Of a stretch of 64,000 nucleotides of DNA, positions 1-8,522 are shown piece by piece; position 1 is the first letter of the stretch, and every line of letters starts with the position of its first letter. The stretch comes from an uncultured Clostridia bacterium (lineage in GTDB: Bacteria; Bacillota; Clostridia; Lachnospirales; Anaerotignaceae): contig CALWRF010000011.1 of assembly GCA_944383885.1 (NCBI GenBank), forward strand, positions 112,769 through 176,768, written 5' to 3'. The position numbers and the translations under genes are program-made. The notes under the pieces were generated by a model. That model was given only the letters and a program-made list of their open reading frames with translations, did no database searches and was not told the origin of the DNA.

Positions 1-207
1 CTTTTGCTCTACCTTGTAAAAAACAAAAATATTGTCCTTACAAGAGAGCAGATTTTTAATAAGGTTTGGGGCTATGATTATCTTGGTGAAACAAATGTTG
101 TTGATGTATATATAAGATATCTAAGGGCTAAAATAGACGAACGATTTGGAAAACGATATATTTTTACCGCAAGGGGAGTAGGTTATTACGTAAGTGATGA
201 AAAGTAA
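1..207 (+). CDS. Response regulator, OmpR/PhoB type, C-terminal part (truncated by window edge)
   Basis: Only the C-terminal winged-helix DNA-binding domain is visible; the reading frame is already open at base 1, so the receiver domain lies outside the window. The residues LTREQIFNKVWGYDY, the following VDVYIRYLRAKID recognition helix and the final RGVGYYV wing are typical of the Trans_reg_C domain of OmpR/PhoB regulators. The stop codon overlaps the start of the histidine kinase that follows, so the two are translationally coupled and form a two-component pair. The signal and target genes cannot be told from this fragment. Confidence 0.93.
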   Translation, partial: LLLYLVKNKNIVLTREQIFNKVWGYDYLGETNVVDVYIRYLRAKIDERFGKRYIFTARGVGYYVSDEK

Positions 208-1630
208 AAGAAAAAACGGAATAGATGATATATATGATTTCCAAAGGCGAGCAACTCTTTACTTTGGAATGCTCTTTACTGTGCTTATATTTTTTGCCAG
301 TGCCACAATACTTAATTCCGTTACGACAGTTTATTATGATGTAGCTATTGACGAAACGATAGCAACAACAGAACGTATACAAAAATATATCAGGGATGGG
401 AATTCGCCTGACGAAGCCGCTGTATCAGGATTTTTAAATGACAGGAACATAGATTTTAGGATAATTAACTACGCAACAGGTGAAATAAACAAAAGTAATT
501 TTGATAATAACACTCCTTTTTCGGGAGACGGCTATCTTGAGGTAGGAAAAGAAAAGAAAGTAAAAGGCGACCCTGCGACAATTACAATTGAAGCATATAA
601 ATCCGGTATGAAATTTATAATTGCCAGAAGAATAATGTATCATGGCGATGAAAGATATACAATTGAAGCGGCTAAAGCGGCTAACTTAAATACAACATAC
701 TACAGGGGTCTTTTAATAAGGGCGGCAATAATAGATGTTATAGGTATTATAGCTGTTATAAGGCTCAGCAAGTATTTAAGCAAACTTATACTTGTGCCTA
801 TAGAAAATATAAGCCGTCTGGCTGAAAGCATAAGCATTGATGATTTAAGCCAGAGAATACCGGAAGAAGAAAATGATGGAGGGCTTAACGGACTTGTAAG
901 TGCGTTTAACTCAATGATTGCGAGGCTGGAAGTTTCATTCAGAAAACAGAATCAGTTTGTTTCTGACGCGTCACATGAGCTTAAAACGCCAATTGCTGTT
1001 ATTAACGGGTATATAAATTTAATAGACAGATGGGGCAAGGAAAGACCTGAAATACTTCAGGAAGCCATAGACTCTATTAAAGCGCAGACAGAAAGCATGA
1101 ATGTATTAATTAAAAAACTGCTTTTTTTGGCTAAATATGACCAAGTTTCAAGTGTAAATAAATGTTCGGCTGTTTCTGCTGACGAAGTAGCGCAGGAAGT
1201 AATGAAAGAATTTAAAATGGTGCACCCTGAAAGAAAAGTTGTTTTTAAAGGCGGCACGGATAAAAGAATTTATGCAGATTACGATGCTATAAAGCAGCTT
1301 TTATGGATATATGCCGACAACGCTTTTAAATATACGGGTCAGGAGCATACTGTATCGTTTGTTACATATAATGATGATGAGTATGTTTATTTAAGCGTTG
1401 AGGACAATGGTCACGGAATATCAAGTGAAAACATACCGTATTTGTTTGACAGATTTTACAGAGTTGACAAATCAAGGAACAGAGAAATAGGCGGAAGCGG
1501 TTTGGGTCTTTCAATAGCTAAAAAATTGACGGCGGCTTTTGACGGAGATGTATATGTTGAAAGCGAGCCTGACGTTAGAACAGCTTTTATTAACAAGTTT
1601 AAAATTTATAATGATACTGTTTTGAAATAA
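197..1630 (+). CDS. Membrane sensor histidine kinase (HAMP-HisKA-HATPase)
   Basis: Sensor partner of the regulator immediately upstream. An N-terminal membrane helix near residues 21-41 and a second near 173-193 bracket an extracellular sensing region of about 130 residues. A HAMP linker follows, then the phospho-acceptor motif SDASHELKTP (His near residue 260), the N box (LWIYADNAFKYT), the G1 box VEDNGHGIS, the F box LFDRFYRVD and the G2 box GGSGLGLSIAKKL. All catalytic boxes are intact, so it should autophosphorylate and pass phosphate to the regulator. A GTG three bases before the chosen ATG is an equally possible start; both overlap the regulator's stop codon. The sensing domain has no family I recognise. 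Confidence 0.93.
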   Translation: MKSKRKNGIDDIYDFQRRATLYFGMLFTVLIFFASATILNSVTTVYYDVAIDETIATTERIQKYIRDGNSPDEAAVSGFLNDRNIDFRIINYATGEINKSNFDNNTPFSGDGYLEVGKEKKVKGDPATITIEAYKSGMKFIIARRIMYHGDERYTIEAAKAANLNTTYYRGLLIRAAIIDVIGIIAVIRLSKYLSKLILVPIENISRLAESISIDDLSQRIPEEENDGGLNGLVSAFNSMIARLEVSFRKQNQFVSDASHELKTPIAVINGYINLIDRWGKERPEILQEAIDSIKAQTESMNVLIKKLLFLAKYDQVSSVNKCSAVSADEVAQEVMKEFKMVHPERKVVFKGGTDKRIYADYDAIKQLLWIYADNAFKYTGQEHTVSFVTYNDDEYVYLSVEDNGHGISSENIPYLFDRFYRVDKSRNREIGGSGLGLSIAKKLTAAFDGDVYVESEPDVRTAFINKFKIYNDTVLK

Positions 1631-1634
1631 AAAG

Positions 1635-1683
1635 TTATATCCCCTGTACTAAAAACGTATAATTTGGTACAGGGGGTGTTTTT
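1635..1683 (+). promoter_or_regulatory. Hairpin that holds the next gene's ribosome binding site, with a -10 box in its loop
   Basis: CCCCTGTAC at 1641-1649 pairs with GTACAGGGG at 1667-1675, and a run of T follows, so transcripts coming from the kinase gene can form a terminator-like stem. The 3' arm contains AGGGGGTG, the ribosome binding site of the TTG start at 1684. The loop holds TATAAT (1658-1663), with a weak -35 (TTATAT, 1635-1640) 17 bases upstream. A transcript starting there would lack the 5' arm and leave the site open. The structure is seen; the regulatory effect is inferred. Confidence 0.55.
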
Positions 1684-2109
1684 TTGAAAGACTTTATAAA
1701 AAACAGCAAAGCCTATTCAAAATACAATATAAATAGGTACAGATTAAAAAACAGGAGCAGCAAAAGCTCTGATGACAAAAACACATTCAGCCGTTTGTTT
1801 TACCAGGCGTGCATTTGCGCTGTTTTGATAGTGTTTCTATTTGCCGTGCTTAAAATAGGAGGAGATAATGTTTCCGGTTTAAAAAACAGCCTTAAAGAAG
1901 CTGTGGGAAGCAGCATTACATCAAACCAGATAGATTATTTTAAGGAATTTGTCCAAAAAGGAATAAATAAAATAAAAAAAGCCGATTTGCCTTTTAACAG
2001 TAATGATATGGAAACAAAAGCTGTTATACGTGTTGAAAATACATATTCTGGAGGTCATGTTATAGCCGAGAATACTTTGGCAGAGGAACAGAGTATATCG
2101 CCGGGGTGA
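1684..2109 (+). CDS. Membrane-anchored N-terminal part of a LytM/SpoIVFA-like protein
   Basis: 141 residues starting at a TTG with a good ribosome binding site (AGGGGGTG). A basic, Ser/Asn-rich cytoplasmic stretch of about 37 residues precedes one membrane helix near residues 42-60, followed by an extracytoplasmic linker. It has no catalytic domain of its own and ends in the four-base GTGA overlap with the LytM frame that follows. In Clostridia a membrane-bound M23 protein resembling SpoIVFA or SpoIIQ commonly lies just upstream of the TIGR03960 gene, as here. One extra G in the GGGG run at 2103-2106 would join the two frames into one protein of about 279 residues, so this is probably the front half of one gene. 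Confidence 0.6.
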   Translation: MKDFIKNSKAYSKYNINRYRLKNRSSKSSDDKNTFSRLFYQACICAVLIVFLFAVLKIGGDNVSGLKNSLKEAVGSSITSNQIDYFKEFVQKGINKIKKADLPFNSNDMETKAVIRVENTYSGGHVIAENTLAEEQSISPG

Positions 2110-2522
2110 AAGAAGTATGGCTTGAACCATGTGAAGGCATAATTACATCTGCATTTGGCAAAAGGGGCAATCCTCTTGGGACAGGTGAACAGTTTCATGA
2201 TGGCATAGATATTGCGGTTGCCGAAAATACGCAAATAGCCGCTGTTAAAGACGGCATAGTTACCAGATGTGTAAATTCGGATTCTTATGGCATTAAGCTC
2301 GATTTTAAAACAAATGACGGATACGATGTTTTTTATGCACATTTAAACAAAATACTCGTAAAAGAAGGAGACCGCATAAAAGCAGGACAAATTGTGGCTC
2401 TTTCAGGAAATACGGGTGACAGCACAGGACCACATCTGCATTATGGCATACATAAAGGCTCTAAACCAATAGACCCAAGTAATTTTGTTATGCTTTCTTT
2501 TGCCGAAAATGCATTTAACTGA
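2106..2522 (+). CDS. M23 (LytM) peptidase domain, probable C-terminal half of a SpoIVFA/SpoIIQ-like protein
   Basis: A complete LytM fold of about 120 residues. The zinc-binding first motif is HDGIDI, with YAH further on and the second motif HLHYG near the C terminus; all metal and catalytic residues are present, so the domain could be an active glycyl or DD-endopeptidase. As read, it starts at a GTG inside the previous stop codon, has no convincing ribosome binding site of its own and lacks a signal or anchor. It therefore depends on coupling to the upstream frame or on a frameshift. The spoIVFB-type M50 protease often found next to such genes is absent here. Confidence 0.7.
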   Translation: MKEVWLEPCEGIITSAFGKRGNPLGTGEQFHDGIDIAVAENTQIAAVKDGIVTRCVNSDSYGIKLDFKTNDGYDVFYAHLNKILVKEGDRIKAGQIVALSGNTGDSTGPHLHYGIHKGSKPIDPSNFVMLSFAENAFN

Positions 2523-2537
2523 TTATATTTTAATTTA

Positions 2538-2577
2538 AAAGCCCACAAAAGTTTAGCTAAAAACTAAAGTGGGCTTT
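2538..2577 (+). terminator. Intrinsic terminator-like hairpin after the LytM gene
   Basis: AAAGCCCAC at 2538-2546 pairs exactly with GTGGGCTTT at 2569-2577. The T stretch is part of the stem and the tail after it is poor, so termination may be incomplete. A separate small palindrome, CTAAAAT-T-ATTTTAG, lies at 2642-2656 in the same intergenic region. Confidence 0.55.
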
Positions 2578-2706
2578 AGCAAGGTTATTACGATGCGATT
2601 AAAAGTATAAATTAAAAATGCCTGAATGTCAAACATAATGGCTAAAATTATTTTAGTCACAATTTAAAAAGAAAAGCCTTAACTTAAACAAAAGATTTTA
2701 AATCGG

Positions 2707-2735
2707 TTGAAAGTAGTTGAAATAAATTGTATTAT
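2707..2735 (+). promoter_or_regulatory. Sigma-A-type promoter for the radical SAM / RNase G operon
   Basis: TTGAAA at 2707-2712 and TATTAT at 2730-2735, 17 bases apart, about 45 bases upstream of the ATG at 2782. A better -10 hexamer (TATAAT) at 2735-2740 has no well-spaced -35. Confidence 0.55.
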
Positions 2736-2781
2736 ATAATCAGTTAATTATGCCTAAATAACGGCAGGAGGATTATAAATT

Positions 2782-4623
2782 ATGTATAAAGCTGTATCAG
2801 ACGAAATTTTATTGCAGGTTGATAAGCCGGCAAGATATGTAGGCGGCGAGGTCAACATGGTAAAGAAAGATTTATCTAATATTGATATCAGGTTTGCTTT
2901 TTGTTTTCCTGATGTTTATGAAGTTGGAATGTCGCATCTTGGGCTTCAGATACTCTATTATTTTTTAAACAGACGTGATGACACATACTGCGAAAGGGCT
3001 TTTGCGCCATGGACGGATATGGAGCAGAAAATGCGTGAAAACCACATTCCGCTTTTTTCGCTTGAAAGTCAGCAGCCATTAAAAAACTTTGATTTTGTAG
3101 GCTTTACTTTGCAGTATGAGCTTTGCTATACAAATGTATTAAATATGCTTGATTTATCTGGCATACATATTTACAGCAAAGACCGTACAGAAGATGAGCC
3201 GATTATAATATGCGGCGGCTCATGTGCTTATAACGCTGAACCTTTGGCTGATTTTGTGGATATTGTTTACCTTGGCGAAGGCGAAGTTCTATATGATGAA
3301 ATACTTGACATTTATAAGGAATACAAAAAGGCAGGAAAAACAAAAAATGAGTTTTTTGAACGTCTTTTGGATATTGACGGCATATATATACCTAAATTTT
3401 ATGATGTTAAGTATAATGAAGACGGAACAATTAAATCTATTGAGCCAAACCACCCAAAAGCAAGAAAAGTAATTAAAAAAGTAATTGTTAAAGATATGGA
3501 TTCAGTTTTTTACCCTGAAAAGCAGATAGTACCTTTTATAGAGGTTGTCCATGACAGGGTTACTCTTGAGCTTTTCAGAGGCTGCATAAGGGGCTGCCGT
3601 TTCTGTCAGGCTGGATTTATATACAGACCTGTCAGGGAAAAGAACTATAAGACACTTTTGAAACAGGCTGAAAGCCTTATTGATTCATCAGGACATGAGG
3701 AAATTTCTCTTATATCTCTTGCTACAAGCGATTATACATGCTTTCCGCAGCTTGCAAACGGACTTATAGATGAATATAAAGACAAAAAAGTAAGCATTTC
3801 ACTTCCTTCTTTAAGAATTGACTCATTCTCTCTTGATTTAATGCAGAAAATACAAGAAGTAAGAAAAAGCTCCCTTACTTTTGCCGCAGAAGCCGGAACA
3901 CAAAGACTAAGAAATGTTATAAATAAAAACCTAACCGAAAAAGACATACTTGACGGCTGCAAGCTGGCTTTTGACGGAGGCTGGAACAAAGTTAAGATGT
4001 ACTTTATGCTGGGACTTCCTACAGAAACAGATGAGGATTTGGAAGGGATAGCCGATTTATGCGACAAGATAGTTGAAAAATATTTTGAAATACCAAAAGA
4101 GGACAGGTCTCGACCGGTGACGGTAAATGCCAGTGCTTCATGCTTTGTGCCTAAACCGTTTACTCCTTTCCAATGGGACGCCCAAGACTCGTTTGAAAGC
4201 TTTGGCAGAAAGGGCGCTTTTGTTAAAAATGCCATAAAACGTAAGCAGGTGCGTTTTACTTATCACAACACAATGATGAGTTCTCTTGAAGGTGTTATGG
4301 CAAGAGGCGACAGAAAAGTTTCAAAAGCTATTTACAGAGCTTGGGAGCTGGGCTGCCGTTTTGACAGCTGGAGCGATGTTTTTGACTTTGAAAAATGGCA
4401 GCAGGCTTTTGATGAAACAGGTCTTTCAATGGAATTTTATGCCAACAGAAAACGTGAATACAACGAAATACTGCCATGGGAGCATGTTTCAGTTGGTGTT
4501 ACAAAAAGATTTTTAATTGAAGAAAGAGAAAGAGCCTACAGAGCACAGACAACGCCTAACTGCCGTCAGGAATGTCAAAACTGCGGAGCCAAATCTTTTG
4601 GAGGAGGTGTCTGCTTTGAATAA
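2782..4623 (+). CDS. TIGR03960-family B12-binding-like radical SAM protein
   Basis: A 613-residue radical SAM protein of the family found beside DUF2344 proteins and RNase G in Clostridia. The N-terminal half resembles the cobalamin-binding-like region of this group (FPDVYEVGMSHLG). The radical SAM cluster motif is C268-x3-C272-x2-C275 within RGCIRGCRFC. The extreme C terminus has extra cysteines (NCRQECQNCGAKSFGGG) that could hold another cluster or metal. The substrate is unknown; co-occurrence with RNase G and ribosomal protein genes suggests RNA or translation-related chemistry, which is inference. A strong AGGAGG site precedes the ATG. Its end overlaps the DUF2344 gene by 8 bases; in many relatives the two are fused. 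Confidence 0.92.
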   Translation: MYKAVSDEILLQVDKPARYVGGEVNMVKKDLSNIDIRFAFCFPDVYEVGMSHLGLQILYYFLNRRDDTYCERAFAPWTDMEQKMRENHIPLFSLESQQPLKNFDFVGFTLQYELCYTNVLNMLDLSGIHIYSKDRTEDEPIIICGGSCAYNAEPLADFVDIVYLGEGEVLYDEILDIYKEYKKAGKTKNEFFERLLDIDGIYIPKFYDVKYNEDGTIKSIEPNHPKARKVIKKVIVKDMDSVFYPEKQIVPFIEVVHDRVTLELFRGCIRGCRFCQAGFIYRPVREKNYKTLLKQAESLIDSSGHEEISLISLATSDYTCFPQLANGLIDEYKDKKVSISLPSLRIDSFSLDLMQKIQEVRKSSLTFAAEAGTQRLRNVINKNLTEKDILDGCKLAFDGGWNKVKMYFMLGLPTETDEDLEGIADLCDKIVEKYFEIPKEDRSRPVTVNASASCFVPKPFTPFQWDAQDSFESFGRKGAFVKNAIKRKQVRFTYHNTMMSSLEGVMARGDRKVSKAIYRAWELGCRFDSWSDVFDFEKWQQAFDETGLSMEFYANRKREYNEILPWEHVSVGVTKRFLIEERERAYRAQTTPNCRQECQNCGAKSFGGGVCFE

Positions 4624-5329
4624 CGAAAATATAAGGTACAGATTTAGGTTTAACAAAGGCGAAGAAGTTAAGTTTATAGGTCATCTGGATGTTATGATTG
4701 CTTTTCAGAGAGCTTTAAAGCGTGCAGATATACCTATAGCTTATTCAAATGGTTTTAATCCTCATCAGCTTATAGCTTTTGCACTTCCTTTAAGTCTTGG
4801 ATATACAAGTACGGGAGAATACGGAGATTTTCAGCTTCAGTATGAAATGGATTGTGATGAGCTTAAAGAAAGGCTTAACAATACTCTTCCTTGCGGTATG
4901 TATGTTACGGAGCTTATAAGGCTTAAAGACGGTGTTAAAAACACTATGGCAAGTGTTTGTGCCGCATCTTATGACATTAAATTTGATGAGTCCATAACAC
5001 CGGATGACATAAATAATAATTTAAAAGGCTTTTTGGCTCTTAATGAAATTGTAGTAATGAAAAAGACCAAAAATAATTTTAAAGAAACAGATATAAAGCC
5101 GGATATTATTAATGTTGAAAATATTTCCGAAAAAAATGCGGCTTTAAGAGTTCTGGTAAATGCCGGAAGCAAAAGAAATCTTAAACCAGAATCTGTTGCA
5201 GAAGGTTTCTGCAACTATATTAACAAAGAATATAACAGATATAAAATGTCATTTAACCGCAATAACATGCTTATGAAAGACAAATACGGACAGCTTGTGA
5301 GCCTTACAGACGGAGTTGGTTTGAATTGA
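4616..5329 (+). CDS. DUF2344 / TIGR03936 family protein
   Basis: A 237-residue protein of the TIGR03936 (DUF2344) family, the constant companion or fusion partner of the TIGR03960 radical SAM protein. The family signature RYRFRFNKGEEVKFIGHLD, then FQRALKRADIPIAYSNGFNP and HQLIAFALPLSLG, are near the N terminus. I chose the TTG at 4616 because GAGGAGGT lies seven bases upstream and because the family homology begins here; a longer in-frame start at 4517 would only extend into the radical SAM gene. Function is unknown; it presumably works with the radical SAM enzyme. The stop overlaps the RNase G start (TTGA). Confidence 0.9.
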   Translation: MNNENIRYRFRFNKGEEVKFIGHLDVMIAFQRALKRADIPIAYSNGFNPHQLIAFALPLSLGYTSTGEYGDFQLQYEMDCDELKERLNNTLPCGMYVTELIRLKDGVKNTMASVCAASYDIKFDESITPDDINNNLKGFLALNEIVVMKKTKNNFKETDIKPDIINVENISEKNAALRVLVNAGSKRNLKPESVAEGFCNYINKEYNRYKMSFNRNNMLMKDKYGQLVSLTDGVGLN

Positions 5330-6741
5330 AAAAAATTATAGTTGACGATTCGTTTTTTCAAACAAGAATAGCTCTTGTTAAAGACGGTGAGCCTATAGAG
5401 TTTTTTTATCAGAGCAGGCAGGAAAAAAGCCTTGTAGGCAATATATATGCTGGTAGAGTGGAAAATACTTTAAAAGGTATGCAGGCATGCTTTGTTAATA
5501 TAGGACTTGATAAAAACGGGTATCTGCCGCTGTCTAAAGGCAGGAAACTTAAAAACGGGCAGACAGTTATTGTTCAGGTGGAAAAAGACGCTTTCGGTAC
5601 AAAAGGCGTTGTGCTTACCGAGAAAATATCATTTACGGGAAAGTTTGCCGTTATAATTAAAAATGATGGAAAAAGCATCGGAATTTCAAAAAAAATTACG
5701 GATAAAAGCGAGCGCGACAGGATTTTTTCAATTGTATCACGTATTGTGCCTGAAAGCTGTTCTGTTATTGTAAGAACTGAAGGGGAAAACAAAAATACTG
5801 AGGATTTTGAAAATGAAATCAGCATGCTTATAAAAAAAGCTGAATTTGTATTTAATAAAGCCATATATTATAAAGCGCCTTCGCTTATATTTGAAGAAGA
5901 AGACTTTGTTGTTAAAACGCTTAAAAATATTTTTACATCAGATGTAGACGAGGTTATTTTAAACAACGAAAAGGATTTTAACCATGTTTCAGCTATTCCG
6001 TCTTTTAAAAACGGCAAAATTATGCTTTACAGCGGACAGGTGCCTGTTTTCTCAGAATATTTTATAGAAAGCAAAATAGATAAGTTATTCAGCAGCAAAA
6101 TCTGGCTTAAAAGCGGCGGATTTATTGTTATAGAGCAGACGGAAGCCTGTGTAGTAATAGATGTAAACACAGGAAAATATACCGGCAAAAAAGATACTGA
6201 GGAAACATTTCTTAAAACTAATATAGAAGCGGCTCAGGAAATAGCGAAACAGCTTCGGCTTAGAAATCTGTCGGGAATGATAATAATAGACTTTATAGAT
6301 ATGAAAAGTGAGGAAAACAGAGTTTTGCTTACTAAAAAACTTCAGGAAGCAGTAAGCAAAGACAGGCTTAAAACAACGGTTATAGGTCTTACAGAGCTTG
6401 GTCTTATGCAGATGACTCGGAAAAAAAGCAGCCTTCCGGTTTTAGATTTAATAAGCGATGGCTGCGTATGCTGCAAGGGAACAGGCAAAATACCGTCATT
6501 TGAATACACAGCAGGTAAAATACTGCGTGAAATTGAGTGCATTTTTTCACAGACAATGTTCAGTGAAGTTGTTGTTAAGTCAAATAAAAAAGTTATTGGC
6601 TTTATTAAAGAACGCAGCATGGACTTTGTTAATGAAATAGAGGAAAAATTCGGCAAAAACATTTTATTTGAAGAAATTGGAACAGGTTACTTTGATTATT
6701 ATAAAATAGAAAAGAAAATGCTGGATAATAATAGTATTTAG
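5326..6741 (+). CDS. rng: Ribonuclease E/G family endoribonuclease
   Basis: Single-strand-specific endoribonuclease of the RNase G type, acting in RNA processing and decay. An S1 RNA-binding domain lies near residues 35-110 (VGNIYAGRVENTLKGMQACF). The catalytic region contains CVVIDVNTGKYTG and IIIDFIDM, which hold the two Mg-binding aspartates. The zinc-link motif is CVCCKGTGK near residue 383. At 471 residues it matches RNase G rather than RNase E, with no long C-terminal scaffold. It starts at TTG, overlapping the previous stop by four bases. In many Clostridia rplU-rpmA-obg follow this gene; here purine genes do, so the usual neighbourhood has been broken. It ends in a TAG stop. Confidence 0.93.
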   Translation: MKKIIVDDSFFQTRIALVKDGEPIEFFYQSRQEKSLVGNIYAGRVENTLKGMQACFVNIGLDKNGYLPLSKGRKLKNGQTVIVQVEKDAFGTKGVVLTEKISFTGKFAVIIKNDGKSIGISKKITDKSERDRIFSIVSRIVPESCSVIVRTEGENKNTEDFENEISMLIKKAEFVFNKAIYYKAPSLIFEEEDFVVKTLKNIFTSDVDEVILNNEKDFNHVSAIPSFKNGKIMLYSGQVPVFSEYFIESKIDKLFSSKIWLKSGGFIVIEQTEACVVIDVNTGKYTGKKDTEETFLKTNIEAAQEIAKQLRLRNLSGMIIIDFIDMKSEENRVLLTKKLQEAVSKDRLKTTVIGLTELGLMQMTRKKSSLPVLDLISDGCVCCKGTGKIPSFEYTAGKILREIECIFSQTMFSEVVVKSNKKVIGFIKERSMDFVNEIEEKFGKNILFEEIGTGYFDYYKIEKKMLDNNSI

Positions 6742-6865
6742 TGAAAAATAAAGCGGTATTTTCAGCTTTTCTTGACTTTTATGTATCTGTATGATAAAAA
6801 TAATATAGTTTAGTATTTAATATAATTGGCATGTTGTGCCTGTTTATATAAAGGAGGAGCAGAGT

Positions 6866-7909
6866 ATGGGTCTTGATTATAAAAATGCCGGCGTAGATGT
6901 TGAAGCCGGATACAAAGCGGTAAAACTTATGAGAGAACATGTTCAGAGCACATTCAGAAAAGAAGTGCTTACGGATATTGGGGGGTTCGGCGGACTTTTT
7001 TCGCTGGGAGCATTTAAGGATATGGAAGAACCTGTACTTATTTCAGGCACAGATGGTGTAGGAACAAAGCTCAGACTGGCTTTTGTTCAGGATAAGCATA
7101 ATACAGTTGGCATTGACTGTGTTGCTATGTGTGTTAACGATATTATTTGTAATGGCGCGCAGCCTTTGTTTTTCTTAGATTACATAGCCTGTGGTAAAAA
7201 TGTCCCTGAAAGGATAGCTGAAATTGTAAGCGGCGTTGCAGAAGGATGCCGTCAGAGCGGCTGCGCTCTTATAGGAGGAGAAACAGCTGAAATGCCTGGA
7301 TTTTATCCTGTAGACGAGTATGATATGGCTGGGTTTGCAGTTGGTGTTATAGATAGAAAGGATATTATTAACGGTGAAAAAATAACTGAGGGAGATGTTA
7401 TAGTAGGTCTTCCTTCAAGCGGTGTTCACTCAAACGGATATTCGCTTGTAAGAAAGGTATTTGAGCCTATTGAGGAATACGCAAAGGAATATGTAGACGA
7501 ACTTGGAATGACTATAGGCGAATGCCTTTTAACGCCAACTAAAATTTATGTTAAAGAAATACTCAGCCTTATGAAAAAAGCTGAAATTAAAGGCATAAGC
7601 AATATTACAGGCGGCGGGTTTATAGAAAATATACCGAGATGTCTGCCTAAAGGCAAAGGCCTTTGCGCTACTATAGAAGAAGGAACATGGCCTGTTCTGC
7701 CTATATTTGACCTTATGCAAAAACGCGGAGAAATTGACAGGGCTCACATGTATAACACGTTTAATATGGGCATAGGCATGGTGCTTGTATGCGACAAGGA
7801 AAATGCAGACAAGATTATTGCGTCAGTTGAAGAAATGGGTGAGAAAGCTTATATTATAGGAAGAATTACAAAGAACGATGAAAAAGAGGTAGAGGTATGC
7901 TTAAAGTAG
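6866..7909 (+). CDS. purM: Phosphoribosylformylglycinamidine cyclo-ligase
   Basis: PurM converts FGAM to AIR with ATP, the fifth step of purine synthesis. At 347 residues it has normal length. Family motifs include [35 protein letters not shown] and the glycine-rich [12 protein letters not shown]. The start is the ATG at 6866, with AAGGAGGAG at 6851-6859; an upstream in-frame start at 6836 would add ten unconserved residues. It leads a purM-purN-purD operon and overlaps purN by 13 bases. A possible -35 (TTGACT, 6772) lies upstream, but no good -10 partner is seen and no purine riboswitch is evident in the short leader. Confidence 0.97.
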   Translation: MGLDYKNAGVDVEAGYKAVKLMREHVQSTFRKEVLTDIGGFGGLFSLGAFKDMEEPVLISGTDGVGTKLRLAFVQDKHNTVGIDCVAMCVNDIICNGAQPLFFLDYIACGKNVPERIAEIVSGVAEGCRQSGCALIGGETAEMPGFYPVDEYDMAGFAVGVIDRKDIINGEKITEGDVIVGLPSSGVHSNGYSLVRKVFEPIEEYAKEYVDELGMTIGECLLTPTKIYVKEILSLMKKAEIKGISNITGGGFIENIPRCLPKGKGLCATIEEGTWPVLPIFDLMQKRGEIDRAHMYNTFNMGIGMVLVCDKENADKIIASVEEMGEKAYIIGRITKNDEKEVEVCLK

Positions 7910-8520
7910 GAGTCCTTGTTTCAGGAGGCGGAACAAACCTTCAGGCTATACTTGACAATATAGAAAGCGGATACATAAATAATGCCGAGATAGTAACTGT
8001 TATAAGCAGCAACCCGGAAGCTTACGCTTTAAAGAGGGCTGAAAAATATGGCATAAATACCATTTGCATAAGAAAAAAAGATTTTAAAGATGAAGAAAGT
8101 TTTCTTAATGCTATGGAAAGGCATTTAGACTCATTTGGTGTTGAGCTTATAGTTTTAGCCGGTTTTATGACTGTTCTTGGAAAATCATTTACTGAAAAAT
8201 ATAAAAACAAAATAATTAACATACATCCGGCACTTATACCTTCTTTTTGCGGTGACGGTTTTTACGGACTTAAGGTGCATGAAGAAGCGCTGAAAAAAGG
8301 CGTTAAGGTAACCGGCGCTACTGTGCATTTTGTTAACGAGGAAACAGACGGCGGACCTATAATACTTCAAAAAGCAGTTGAAGTTAAAGATGATGACACA
8401 CCGGAAGTACTTCAAAAACGTGTGATGCAGGAAGCTGAATGGAAAATATTTCCTGAGGCTGTTAAGCTTATTTCTGAAGGAAAGATTGCAGTTGAAGGCA
8501 ATAAAGTTAGGAGGCTTTAA
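7897..8520 (+). CDS. purN: Phosphoribosylglycinamide formyltransferase
   Basis: PurN transfers a formyl group from 10-formyl-THF to GAR, step three of purine synthesis. The phosphate-binding loop [12 protein letters not shown] is at the N terminus. The catalytic region [10 protein letters not shown] carries the conserved Asn and His, and the downstream [12 protein letters not shown] carries the catalytic Asp. At 207 residues it is full length. It overlaps purM by 13 bases and is separated from purD by two bases, so the three genes are tightly coupled. Confidence 0.97.
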   Translation: MLKVGVLVSGGGTNLQAILDNIESGYINNAEIVTVISSNPEAYALKRAEKYGINTICIRKKDFKDEESFLNAMERHLDSFGVELIVLAGFMTVLGKSFTEKYKNKIINIHPALIPSFCGDGFYGLKVHEEALKKGVKVTGATVHFVNEETDGGPIILQKAVEVKDDDTPEVLQKRVMQEAEWKIFPEAVKLISEGKIAVEGNKVRRL

Positions 8521-8522
8521 TA

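Noticed and set aside
6742..6865. Purine riboswitch before purM
   Set aside because: The region is short, with none of the conserved three-way-junction loop sequences.
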